Part shown: positions 35,920 to 44,772 of the stretch, one piece after another
Position numbering within the stretch: position 1 is the stretch's first letter
How the letters are laid out: every line of letters starts with the position of its first letter
Assembly (NCBI RefSeq): GCF_002563675.1
Contig: NZ_PDJC01000001.1
Location: 2,108,001-2,172,000, forward strand
DNA from: Propionicimonas paludicola
GTDB lineage: Bacteria > Actinomycetota > Actinomycetes > Propionibacteriales > Propionibacteriaceae
Direction of reading: 5' to 3'
Length of the DNA stretch: 64,000 bases
The notes under the pieces: generated by a model
Database searches by the model: none
What the model was told of the DNA's origin: nothing
Seen by the model: only the letters and a program-made list of their open reading frames with translations
Made by a program: the position numbers and the translations under genes

Positions 35920-36448
35920 GGTTGGCTCCCTCGTGCGTGGTGGTGGCGGTCAGCCGCCGAAGTGACCGAGCCCCTGGTGCACTCATGCGTCACACCTAGA
36001 AAAGGGCATATTGAAGCTATCGGCAGCGACACTGCTGTGGGCGGCCAGCTAGGGACCATCCTGTGACCAAATTCGGCAGCCCTCCCATGCAAAAGCGGTG
36101 CGACAGGTTCGAATTGCCGACAAATCGGTCGATGAATAGTGACCAAACACGGACCATAAGGGTAGCCAATATACTTAGCACATCCCACAAAGATAGCCGC
36201 CACTAGGGAATTCGCATCTGTGTGCTGCACACTGAGAACGCTCTCCCAAGGCAGATCAACATCGGCCCCTACTGATCGCTGCCAGCGGCGTTTCCGCCTC
36301 AGGAGCCAACTTGGGTCGCCAACCAGCCAGACCTGTAGCCTTCTGTCCCGGGTAGGCCCGCTCAGCCTCAGGATTCGCGCCGGTCGGGGCTCCCGCCATT
36401 AGCCGCCACTTGGCGGCCGAGATACCCGGCGATCTGAGGAGTGCGGAC
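35920..36448. other. Divergent regulatory region between two LuxR-type genes
   Basis: 529 bases, AT-richer than the flanks between about 36000 and 36200. It holds a direct repeat (listed below) and a TATACT at 36170-36175 that could be a -10 element on the plus strand. No convincing coding frame. Confidence 0.5.
36063..36152 (+). repeat. Direct repeat GTGACCAAANNCGG upstream of paralogue B2
   Basis: GTGACCAAATTCGG at 36063-36076 and GTGACCAAACACGG at 36139-36152 agree at 12 of 14 positions and are 76 bases apart. The second copy ends 17 bases before TATACT, so it covers the -35 position of a possible promoter. Candidate regulator-binding sites. Confidence 0.4.
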
Positions 36449-38515
36449 ATGGGCGGATTCAACGCTCAACGCTCACCCTCTTCTGACCCCGCCGAATTCC
36501 GCGATCATGCGAATAGACACGCTGGCCGCACTGGCGCCGAGCCGATCGCAGAACAGCTGGATCACGCCGCAGCTGGGACCTCCGATCACCGCTGGGCAGA
36601 GCTCGGGCTTCCACCATGGATCTCACGAATCTCGCTTTTCGGGTCGATCACCAGCCGCGCTGTCCGGATCGCGGCGGCCAGCGCAGGCGAGCCCCTGCAG
36701 ACGCCCCGGGTGCGGGACATGTTGCAGCGTCTCGAGGAATCCGGCTTGCTGGTCACCGCGGTTGCCGGGGATCCCATCCGGCGGCTCCGGCCGGGTACTC
36801 GGCGGGACATGATCGAGACTCTCGAGCGCGAGCACGGCGATCTGAAAGGTCTGCGCCACGCCCTGCTAAGCGCTGCTGCCCCCCTCAATGCCGACCACTC
36901 CCAGCTCATCCCAGAGCAGGGCGAGACCGATGACTGGTCAGTGCTGGAGCAGCTCATCTTGACCTCATCGGCCGAGTTCGAGTGCATCTCTCACGGCGAA
37001 CTGGCCGGCACGGCGGAAATCCCCCGGATCGAACGCCAGCGGCGTCCGATCCTGAGCATCGCCTTCGCCGTGACGGCCTCACTCGGCATCGAATCAGATC
37101 GACTGGATCTCAACCTGCTGACGCGGCTTCTCCTGCGAGACGCCCGCGAGCTCCACGGCAACTGGCGGGAGCATTCCGGCATCGACGCCGCTGTGGTCGG
37201 CGGGACGCTGTGGATGATCAGCCAGGCCAGCTCCGATCTCACCGCCTCAAGCCCTCAGCTCGACGATGCGTGGTCCACTCATCAAGAGCTGGAGGCATTG
37301 ATCCGCGGCGCGAACCGGACCGGCCCACTCCCCTCGGGAGCGTCACTGGCCGTGTTCCATACCCTCTCCGCAGTGGTCTCCGTGCTGCGGGCCGACTGGA
37401 CCGAAGCGACGCGCCACGCCGAGCCAGCGATGCTGCTGGCGCCTGAGTGCGGGGTAGTGGGCTTCGTCGCCGCCAGCATGCTCTCCGTGGCGAGTTTTTT
37501 CGCCGGTTCACCGATCGGCCGCGAACGTAGCGAGCGGTTCTTCCACGTCCACCAGTCCCACAACTGCCGATCGTTGGCCTGGCTACCGAATGTGGCCGCG
37601 CTGCCCGGGTTCCTCGGTGCGCTCAACGACCTGGACCGCGCCCGCGCGGAGGCGAACCTGGCGGCTTTCAGCGACTTCGATGCGGCGCGTTGGTTCGACG
37701 ACTCGCTGCTGCTGCACTGCGCAGCGGCCAAGGCAGGAATCCTGTGGATGGATCCCCAGCGGGCTCTCGCCGCCTTCGACGGAGCGGTGGGCAACCGCTG
37801 GGAGTCAGCGACGCCCAGCGGTGGCGCGCAGCTCGAGGTGGGGAAGACCCGCGTCCAACTGCTGCTCAACCTGCGCGACTTCGACCAAGCCGCGCAGCTC
37901 CTGGATCGGCTCGAGGAGGCGTACGGCGCGGAGCCGTTGATCTCACTGACCGCGAGGCTGCATCTGGGCCGCGGAGATGCTCAAGCCGCATTGAGTCTGA
38001 TCGACGATGGCCTGAACGCGTCCGGCAACCCTGCACGCCAGGCCAGCCTGCTGGCGATGAAGGCTGCCGCACTACTCATGGGCAACAGCAGCGACGCCGC
38101 GGTCGACCGAATGATCACCGCTGCGTGCGTCGTGTGCGAAGAAACCAGGAGCCTGTTGCCGTTCGTCCTGCTCCCGCTCCCGCTGTTGACCGACCTGCTC
38201 GCGGTCCACGGCCCACACCCGGACGGCCACCCGTGCTTCCTGAAACGGAACCTCGGTCCCGCGAAGCTCGCTACGCTGCAACCGGCCTATCTCGGGATCG
38301 GACAACCGATCCGGCTGACCCCTCGGGAGCGCACTCTGCTGCCTCTGCTGGCCACTCCGGACACTCTGGGCGAGATCGCCGACCAGCTGTACGTCTCGAT
38401 CAACACCGTGCGCAAGCAGGTGGCCACGCTGCGCGAGAAGCTCGGCGCAAAGGACCGGCGCGAGCTCATCGCCAGGGCCGCCGAACTGCGGCTGCTACCC
38501 GAGAGTTCGGTCTAG
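36449..38515 (+). CDS. Large LuxR-type regulator without ATPase domain (paralogue B2)
   Basis: 688 residues from ATG 36449, where GAGGAG lies 7 bases upstream; an earlier ATG at 36410 has no site. The DNA-binding domain is LTPRERTLLPLL ... VSINTVRKQVATLREKLGAKD. It matches paralogue B1 through WFDDSLL, AGILW(M/Q)(D/E)P and the LLP-rich segment before the DNA-binding domain. No P-loop. It reads toward the polysaccharide locus and ends 248 bases before its first glycosyltransferase, so regulation of that locus is an attractive guess. Confidence 0.82.
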   Translation: MGGFNAQRSPSSDPAEFRDHANRHAGRTGAEPIAEQLDHAAAGTSDHRWAELGLPPWISRISLFGSITSRAVRIAAASAGEPLQTPRVRDMLQRLEESGLLVTAVAGDPIRRLRPGTRRDMIETLEREHGDLKGLRHALLSAAAPLNADHSQLIPEQGETDDWSVLEQLILTSSAEFECISHGELAGTAEIPRIERQRRPILSIAFAVTASLGIESDRLDLNLLTRLLLRDARELHGNWREHSGIDAAVVGGTLWMISQASSDLTASSPQLDDAWSTHQELEALIRGANRTGPLPSGASLAVFHTLSAVVSVLRADWTEATRHAEPAMLLAPECGVVGFVAASMLSVASFFAGSPIGRERSERFFHVHQSHNCRSLAWLPNVAALPGFLGALNDLDRARAEANLAAFSDFDAARWFDDSLLLHCAAAKAGILWMDPQRALAAFDGAVGNRWESATPSGGAQLEVGKTRVQLLLNLRDFDQAAQLLDRLEEAYGAEPLISLTARLHLGRGDAQAALSLIDDGLNASGNPARQASLLAMKAAALLMGNSSDAAVDRMITAACVVCEETRSLLPFVLLPLPLLTDLLAVHGPHPDGHPCFLKRNLGPAKLATLQPAYLGIGQPIRLTPRERTLLPLLATPDTLGEIADQLYVSINTVRKQVATLREKLGAKDRRELIARAAELRLLPESSV

Positions 38516-38763
38516 GTCCGGCCTCGATCCTCGTCGGGTAACCGAGAGCCTCCTGCGGCGGCGTCCGGCCAGTTGAGCCCTCGGCGAGGGATTCTGTGCA
38601 CCATCACGGTGCCAAACCTGGCTTCACAAGTATCGATGCGCGCCACTTCGGATCGAATTCGATGGCATCCCACGATGCGGCTGGGCATCCGGTTCTGCTG
38701 AACGAGTTCTTGACGTTCGGAACGGGTATCGGGCTGCGCAGACGACATCACCAGGAGCGATGC

Positions 38764-39702
38764 ATGCCCGGAGCACAACCGCGAGTCGGCGCGATCGTAG
38801 TCACCCACCAGTCGGCGCCTTCGATCGCGGACTGCCTCACGAGCATCCTCGCCGACGAGGCGGTTGCTGCCGTCGTGGTGATCGACAATGCCGGAGACGA
38901 GGCAACCCGGACAGTCGTGACAGAGGTCGGCCTGCGCGACTCTCGGGTCTGCCACTTCGACCCGCACAAGAACCTGGGACTGGCCGGAGGCTGCAACCTC
39001 GGCGCCGCCCTGCTTCCTGACGTCGACTTCATCTGTCTGGTCAACCCACGGCTGAAGCTGCGCCGCGGGCTGTCTGAGTTGTGCGCGGATGCGCCGGCGA
39101 CCTCGGCAGTGTGGGCCGGTGCGGTGATCAGCGACCAACGACAAGGAATGGCCAATGTGCGCCAGACCGCGACTGTGCACAGAGAGCTGTCCAGGATCCT
39201 GCACGGCGAGCGCAGCTACGCAGCTCAGGTCCGGGGCGGCTCGGACGGCCCGGTGAAAGTCGAGCGGCTGAGCGGGGACCTGTTGTGCCTGCGGCGGACC
39301 ACTTTCGAGGCATTGGGCGGGTTCGACGAGAGCCTCGAGCTCCACTTCGAGGATGACGACCTGTGCCGGCGGGCGCAGCGACAAGGCGGGGTCTGGTTGT
39401 TGCCGGTCGAGGCGGGCCGACTGATCCCGCGGCCCGGGGGGTCGACACCGTCCGTCCAGGACCGTCAGGCTCGCGCCGTGAGCCGCGTCCGCTACCTTCG
39501 CAAGGTCCGTGGAGACTGCCCAGCGACGTCCGCAGTGGCCAGGCTGCTGGCCATGCTCGACGCCGTGGCCCGAGCCGTCACACCCGGTGTGGGCTGGAAG
39601 GCGAGCCGGCAGGTCTTGGGCGTCGAGCTGGCCGAGATCCGGCTGCCGGAGTCGCAGTGGGTCCTGCGGTGGCCGGGAGGCCGCCCTCCGGCGGGCCGGT
39701 GA
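38764..39702 (+). CDS. Family 2 glycosyltransferase
   Basis: 312 residues from ATG 38764 with AGGAG 6 bases upstream. The GT-A fold is shown by VGAIVVTHQSAPSI, VVVIDNAGD, the NLGLAGGCN motif of rhamnosyl-type GT2 enzymes and the acidic FDESLELHFEDDD near the active site. The usual DxD is replaced by NPR in the LVNPRLKLR segment, which is a common variant in this subgroup. Likely adds one sugar to the repeat unit in the cytoplasm. Sugar unknown. Confidence 0.85.
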   Translation: MPGAQPRVGAIVVTHQSAPSIADCLTSILADEAVAAVVVIDNAGDEATRTVVTEVGLRDSRVCHFDPHKNLGLAGGCNLGAALLPDVDFICLVNPRLKLRRGLSELCADAPATSAVWAGAVISDQRQGMANVRQTATVHRELSRILHGERSYAAQVRGGSDGPVKVERLSGDLLCLRRTTFEALGGFDESLELHFEDDDLCRRAQRQGGVWLLPVEAGRLIPRPGGSTPSVQDRQARAVSRVRYLRKVRGDCPATSAVARLLAMLDAVARAVTPGVGWKASRQVLGVELAEIRLPESQWVLRWPGGRPPAGR

Positions 39703-39919
39703 CCAGACCCTGACCAACTCGGGCGGGCACAGTCACGGAGGTGGACCAGCAGCCGGACCAAGTCCACGACCACCGCTCGAATCAGCTCTGCGCCAATTGC
39801 GGGCATCCCCCGCTCATCGCCGCAATCGCCGAGCACAGTGTTGCCTCGGAGCTTCAGCCATCAGTCGACGGCCGAAACTAACGGACGAGTCCGCGCTACC
39901 GACCAACCCGTAAGGATCG

Positions 39920-40543
39920 ATGATGTCCAACTCACTTCAAGAGCGTCGAGCTTCGCTGGTGTCCGTCGGTGGCACGTCGACGGAGGAGTCACGGTCAGGT
40001 CGGCAGCGGGTCGCCGACCAGGTGGACGGCCCGGAGATGCGCAGAATCCTGCTGGCCGACGCCTCCGACCAGGCCACGCTGCTCCTGGCTCGGACCGCAG
40101 CCTTGACCGACGAGCTCGCCATCCAGGCGCATGCCGAGGCCTACAAGATCGAGAAGACGGCCCGGGACCGCGCCCAGCGAATCGTCGAAGATGCCCGCGC
40201 CGAGCGGGAGCGCCTGCTGTCCAGCGCCCGCCAGCGGGCCAGCCAAATCGAGTCGGAGGTGTCCAGCACGCTCGATGACTTGCAGTACTTGGACGCCGTG
40301 CGCAGCGGGCAGTTCGCCGAGCATCTAGGCAGCCAGCGTGCCGCCCACCTGGCCGAGTTCGTCGAGTTCCTGACCCGGGCCGCTGCTGAGTTGGAGCGGC
40401 TCCGGTCGGTCGCCACCGCGGAGTTGTCACGCTCGGGGACCAACGCCGACGACCCCGACCAGTCAACTCGGGAGCTCCGAGCGAGCGGGCCGGCGGCCGA
40501 CCACCGGGCGCTGGGTCTCCGGCCGACTTCCGCAGCCGGCTGA
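39920..40543 (+). CDS. DivIVA-like coiled-coil protein
   Basis: 207 residues, preceded by AAGGA; two ATGs in a row (39920, 39923) can serve. Residues ~60-170 are a long amphipathic helix rich in Ala, Glu, Arg and Gln (for example KIEKTARDRAQRIVEDARAERERLL), typical of DivIVA/Wag31-type or ATP-synthase-b-like coiled coils. The N-terminus lacks the DivIVA membrane-binding motif, so it is not a canonical DivIVA. Lying inside the polysaccharide locus it may be a scaffold placing the assembly machinery. That role is inferred. Confidence 0.6.
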   Translation: MMSNSLQERRASLVSVGGTSTEESRSGRQRVADQVDGPEMRRILLADASDQATLLLARTAALTDELAIQAHAEAYKIEKTARDRAQRIVEDARAERERLLSSARQRASQIESEVSSTLDDLQYLDAVRSGQFAEHLGSQRAAHLAEFVEFLTRAAAELERLRSVATAELSRSGTNADDPDQSTRELRASGPAADHRALGLRPTSAAG

Positions 40544-40656
40544 GCGGGCGCCCGGACCGCAGCGACGCGCGCAAAGGTGACCATGTGCGTGGGTAAGTTT
40601 CGTGCCTGGCTCCGTTCGGTAATGCAGCGAAACCGTCGGTCAGCGATGCTGACGAG

Positions 40657-42045
40657 GTGACCCATCGGATAGAAGAGACGCTGGACCGAGGCATCTGCGT
40701 CGGCTGCGGAGCCTGCGAAGTCGCATCGGGGGGCGCGGTGAGGGTGACCCTGGGTGACCTTCGGATGTACCGAGCAGAGTTGGGTGACGCGACGCAGGAC
40801 CAGATCCGCGCAGCAAGCAGGGTGTGCCCGTTCTCCGACGAGGCCCCCAGCGAAGACAGCCTCGGCGCCGCCAGCTCGGAAGCCCCGGCCCAACACCACG
40901 CCCTGCTCGGCCAGTACAGCGCAATCTTCGCGGGCCGAGTGAGCGACCCCGGCTACACCCTCGCCAGCAGCTCCGGTGGGCTCGCCTCGTGGTTCGCCCA
41001 ACGGCTGATTGACAGCGGACGTGTGGCCGGCGTGATCAGCGTTGGGCATGCCGACGACGGCCCCGGCATCTACGCCTACCAGATCACGGCCGACCCGGCG
41101 TCGCCTACCTCGCGCAAGTCCGCGTACTACGCGTCCACGATGAGCGAGGTCCTCTCCCGCGTGGAGAACCTGGACGGACAGTTCGCGCTGGTCGGGCTGC
41201 CCTGCTTCATCAAAGCGGCGCGCGCCTTGTGCGTGGAACGGCCGGCCCTGGCCCAGAAGCTGACAGTCTTCGTCGGCCTCGTGTGTGGCCACTACAAGAC
41301 CCAGGCCTTCGCCGAGTCTCTGGCTTGGCAGATCGGGGTGCCGCCTCAAGAACTGGAGGACATCGACTTCCGGGTGAAGCGGCCCGACCGTCCCGCCAGT
41401 GATTACGACTTCGGGGCCAAACGCGCCGGCGAAACCGACTGGCACTTCGGCCAGGTACGTTCGCTGGTGGGCGGTAGTTGGGGACATGGCCTGTTCCAGC
41501 CGGAGTGCTGCAACTTCTGCGATGACGTGGTGGCCGAGACCGCAAGCATCAGCTTCGGCGACGCGTGGCTGCCCCGATTCACGGCCAACTCGAACGGCAC
41601 CAACGTTGTGATCTGTCGGGATCCATCACTGCAGAGTTACTTCGACGATGCCGCAGCGACCGGCGAGATCGGGATCGAGAGCCTCAGCGCCGACGACGCC
41701 GCGCTGACTCAGGCCGGAGGCTTCCGGCATCGCCGCGAGGGCCTGGCCGTGCGACTGGCCGACGATCTAGCCGCGGGACTATCAGTCCCCCAGAAGCGAG
41801 TGTCGCCCGACGCATCGGCGGTGTCGAAACGACGGGTTCGGCTGATCAGGCAGCGCCGACGACTCTCCGCCGACAGCCATGCGGCATTTGCCGCGGCGAG
41901 AGCGACCGGCGACCTTTCCGGCTACCTTCGCACGACAATGGCCGGGATCACCCGCTACCAACGGCTGGACACCTCCCTGGGTCGACGGATCATCCGTCGC
42001 CTCCAGTACACTGTCCGGCTGGTCGCCGACCGGTTCAGCTCCTGA
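40657..42045 (+). CDS. FrhB-type [4Fe-4S] flavoprotein of polysaccharide loci
   Basis: 462 residues from a GTG. N-terminal cluster motif CVGCGAC (Cys14, 17, 20) with a fourth Cys57 in VCP; the coenzyme F420 hydrogenase/dehydrogenase beta-subunit domain follows, with a further ECCNFCDD cluster. Homologues often sit beside polysaccharide pyruvyl transferases, as here, where the convergent pyruvyl transferase overlaps by 11 bases. The reaction is not known; reductive modification of a sugar or ketal is one idea. Confidence 0.85.
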   Translation: MTHRIEETLDRGICVGCGACEVASGGAVRVTLGDLRMYRAELGDATQDQIRAASRVCPFSDEAPSEDSLGAASSEAPAQHHALLGQYSAIFAGRVSDPGYTLASSSGGLASWFAQRLIDSGRVAGVISVGHADDGPGIYAYQITADPASPTSRKSAYYASTMSEVLSRVENLDGQFALVGLPCFIKAARALCVERPALAQKLTVFVGLVCGHYKTQAFAESLAWQIGVPPQELEDIDFRVKRPDRPASDYDFGAKRAGETDWHFGQVRSLVGGSWGHGLFQPECCNFCDDVVAETASISFGDAWLPRFTANSNGTNVVICRDPSLQSYFDDAAATGEIGIESLSADDAALTQAGGFRHRREGLAVRLADDLAAGLSVPQKRVSPDASAVSKRRVRLIRQRRRLSADSHAAFAAARATGDLSGYLRTTMAGITRYQRLDTSLGRRIIRRLQYTVRLVADRFSS

Positions 42046-43189
42046 ACCGAGAGGCGCCGTCCACGTCCAGCGAGCGACTCAGGAAGTCCCAACTCGTCGC
42101 GCGCTGATCGGCGATCGCTGCCCGGACGCCGTCCCACGCAATCGGCTCACCGAGGTCCGGAAGCGGGTCGCCTTCACAGATCAGGCGCGATCTCAGGCCG
42201 ACTCGGCCCAGCAGCGACTCGAAGCGGGTCAGGCCTCGGTCGACATTGCCGATCGCAAGGAACTGCTTGCCGAACAGTAGCGAGAGGACGACGCCATGGA
42301 AGGAGTCCGTGACCACGAACTCCGCGCGGGTAAAGCCGGAGAGCCAGGTCTCCATGGACGGTCGCTGCCAGCGCTGAGGTTCTGCTCGATAGTCGCGAGC
42401 TGATCGCACCTCCGGCGGCGCCGCCACCATGACCGGCAGGTCCAGCCGAGCGGCTGCCTCGGCGATCAGTGCACCCTTGGCCGCGCTGTCGTCCAGCACG
42501 TAGGTGAGCAGGCCCGTCCCCGCACGTTCCTCCGCACCGATGAGGTCGAGATAGTGATCGGCCGGCAGCAGCAGGACCGGATCGATGACCCACTGCGCCC
42601 TCACACCCCACAGGTCCTGGCACAGCTGAACCCCGGACTCCTCGCGCACCGAGACGGCAGCGAACCTGCGGATCAGCGGCCCCCGTGCCTCGAGCCGGCC
42701 GCGCTCGCCCTCTTCAAGGGTGTCGACTCCGAAGGAGACCCCATAGGCCACCCGGCGGGGAGCGGGGTCATCTCCGAGGAAGTCGAGGCAGAGCGAGTCC
42801 AGCCAGGGGTTCGGACGCCAGACCTGGTCGCTGCCGACGATGTACTGTCCGACGCCGTCGAGCCGGGCCGGAACCGGCTGGCTGCCGAGCCGATACAGGC
42901 TGACCGTGCGAAGCTTCGACGCCACGAAGGGGTCCAGGGCGGCATGCACCTTACGCAGCGCAGCTCCGTCTGTTAGCGGCGGGCCGCCGATACGTGAGAC
43001 GGCCCGCTGCGCCAGCTGGGCGAGCGCGTGCTGGCGGCTTGCGATCGGCGTCGACTCGTCGGTCGCCGCCTCGATGCCCAGACTTCGGACAGCGGTCTGC
43101 AAGGCATAGGCCTGCAGGACCCCGCCGTAGTTGCCGCCGTGCAGAGAGGTGGTCCGGATGATCGCCTGGAGAGGCCGGTCAGGATGCAT
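42035..43189 (-). CDS. Polysaccharide pyruvyl transferase family protein
   Basis: 384 residues from ATG 43189 with GGAG 7 bases upstream. The PS_pyruv_trans fold is shown by GGNYGGVLQAYALQ, VGSDQVWRPN, and the late segment TDSFHGVVLSLLFGKQF. Such enzymes transfer pyruvate from phosphoenolpyruvate to a sugar, giving a negatively charged ketal on the polymer. The gene ends inside the FrhB-type gene on the other strand and probably continues the long minus-strand operon, 86 bases after the flippase stop. Confidence 0.88.
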   Translation of the reverse strand: MHPDRPLQAIIRTTSLHGGNYGGVLQAYALQTAVRSLGIEAATDESTPIASRQHALAQLAQRAVSRIGGPPLTDGAALRKVHAALDPFVASKLRTVSLYRLGSQPVPARLDGVGQYIVGSDQVWRPNPWLDSLCLDFLGDDPAPRRVAYGVSFGVDTLEEGERGRLEARGPLIRRFAAVSVREESGVQLCQDLWGVRAQWVIDPVLLLPADHYLDLIGAEERAGTGLLTYVLDDSAAKGALIAEAAARLDLPVMVAAPPEVRSARDYRAEPQRWQRPSMETWLSGFTRAEFVVTDSFHGVVLSLLFGKQFLAIGNVDRGLTRFESLLGRVGLRSRLICEGDPLPDLGEPIAWDGVRAAIADQRATSWDFLSRSLDVDGASRFRS

Positions 43190-43275
43190 GGCTTCGCTCC
43201 AGGGGTGAGATGGTGGCGGTGGACGGGCTGGCCTGGCCGCCACCACGACGGCCCGAGCGGGCGGGCGGGCGACTG

Positions 43276-44772
43276 TCACCTGCCGGCAGCATTGCCCAAT
43301 CCCATCATCCGGCTGACATCGTAGACCGCGGTCCGCAGAGTGGCTCGACCTGAGGTCGTCACCGCAATGAAGCCCAGGTACAGCGCGGCAGCGGCGCCGA
43401 TCGAGATCAGTGCCAGCGCATGATCGGCAAGCGCGGCCCCCACGACGAACTGGAAGAGCCGGACCAGCACGTAGCTGGCCAGGGCCGGCACCAGGATGGC
43501 CGCTCCGTTGCGCAGGAACGCCGACGCAGTCAGCCCAGCCTTTCGGTCCAGCCACCAGACGTTCAGTGGCCAGCTCAACATCAGCGAGACGGTGAACGCC
43601 CAGGCAACCGCTTCTGCACCGAAGCTGGATGCGATCACGATCATCACGATCGTCGCGGTCTTGGTGACCAGGTTGTAGCGGAGCAGCTCGCGGCTCTCAC
43701 ACAGCACTACGAATGACCACAAACTCACATTCGACAGCGCCCAGAAGCAGCCACCAGCCGCGAGCGCATTGAAGATGGGGATGCTGGGTGCCCATTGGTT
43801 GCCCAGCACCCACGGGATCAGCCACTGGCTGGCGGTGGCCAGGGTCATGAAGACCCCGACGAGGACGAGCGCGAGTAACGACTGAGCGCGCAGCAGCAGT
43901 GGCTGGACGCTGCGACGCTCCGCCACCGAGCCTTGCAGGGTCGGGATGGCAACCTCGGACAGTGGGGCCACCAGTCGCGAGATCGGGCTCATCAGCAGCT
44001 GGAAGGCACGGTTGTAGAAGCCCAACTCGACAGCCCCCAACCGTGCGCCGATCATCACCGTGTCGATGTTGGATGAGGCGAAGGTGAGCAGGTTGGCGAT
44101 GCCGAAGTTCACGCCGTTCCGGACGAGGGCAAAAGTCCCCTGCCGCCGCTGCGGCCACTGCGGACGCCAGCCGGCAAGGACCCACCGGGCAACCAGCTGA
44201 ACAGCAGCGCCCAGCAGCGCCTGGACGACCAGCGCACGGTACCCCATCCCGAAGGCTGCACAGGCGATCCCGGCGGCATAAGCGGCGGTCTGCGCGGTCA
44301 CATCGGTCACAGCCAACGCCAGGAAGCGCATGCTCTTGACCAGCCCCACCTGGATCTGCGCCTGCATCCCGTTGAGCACAGAGACTGCGGCCATCACCGG
44401 CAGGATCTCCTGCAACCGCGGCTCGGCATAGAGGAGAGCGATCAATGGCCCGCAGACCACCAGAACCCCGGCGACAAGCAGCCCGAGAGCCGTGTTGGCC
44501 CAAAACAGGTTGCTGGCCTGCGGATGGGTGAGCTCGGATCGCTGCAGAGCCGCGGTCGGCAGTCCGAAGTCTCGTAACAGCTCTCCCAGCGAGACGAACA
44601 CCGCCACCATCGCGAACAACCCGAAGTCGGCCGGGGACAACAGCCGGGACAGCACCACCGTCCCGACCACCTGAAGGATGATCTTCGCGCCCTGGCCGGC
44701 GATGCTGATCCCACCGCCGCGCACTCCACGCCTGGCTGCGCTGGAGGCCATGTCCGCCGAGGCCGCCTTCAT
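43276..44772 (-). CDS. Polysaccharide flippase (Wzx/MATE-like, PST family)
   Basis: 498 residues, about 14 hydrophobic helices. The opening GGGISIAGQGAKIILQVVGTVVLSRLLSPADFGLFAM is typical of WzxC/AmsL-type lipopolysaccharide flippases (only its ends are diagnostic: ISIAGQ and LLSPADFGLFAM). It moves the lipid-linked repeat unit across the membrane. Start overlaps the glycosyltransferase stop by 4 bases. Confidence 0.92.
   Translation of the reverse strand: MKAASADMASSAARRGVRGGGISIAGQGAKIILQVVGTVVLSRLLSPADFGLFAMVAVFVSLGELLRDFGLPTAALQRSELTHPQASNLFWANTALGLLVAGVLVVCGPLIALLYAEPRLQEILPVMAAVSVLNGMQAQIQVGLVKSMRFLALAVTDVTAQTAAYAAGIACAAFGMGYRALVVQALLGAAVQLVARWVLAGWRPQWPQRRQGTFALVRNGVNFGIANLLTFASSNIDTVMIGARLGAVELGFYNRAFQLLMSPISRLVAPLSEVAIPTLQGSVAERRSVQPLLLRAQSLLALVLVGVFMTLATASQWLIPWVLGNQWAPSIPIFNALAAGGCFWALSNVSLWSFVVLCESRELLRYNLVTKTATIVMIVIASSFGAEAVAWAFTVSLMLSWPLNVWWLDRKAGLTASAFLRNGAAILVPALASYVLVRLFQFVVGAALADHALALISIGAAAALYLGFIAVTTSGRATLRTAVYDVSRMMGLGNAAGR

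Noticed and set aside
15940-36190. 13-base identity TTTGTGGGATGTG (15940s) and its complement (36180s)
   Set aside because: Matches of this length are expected by chance in 64 kb, and the flanking bases do not agree.
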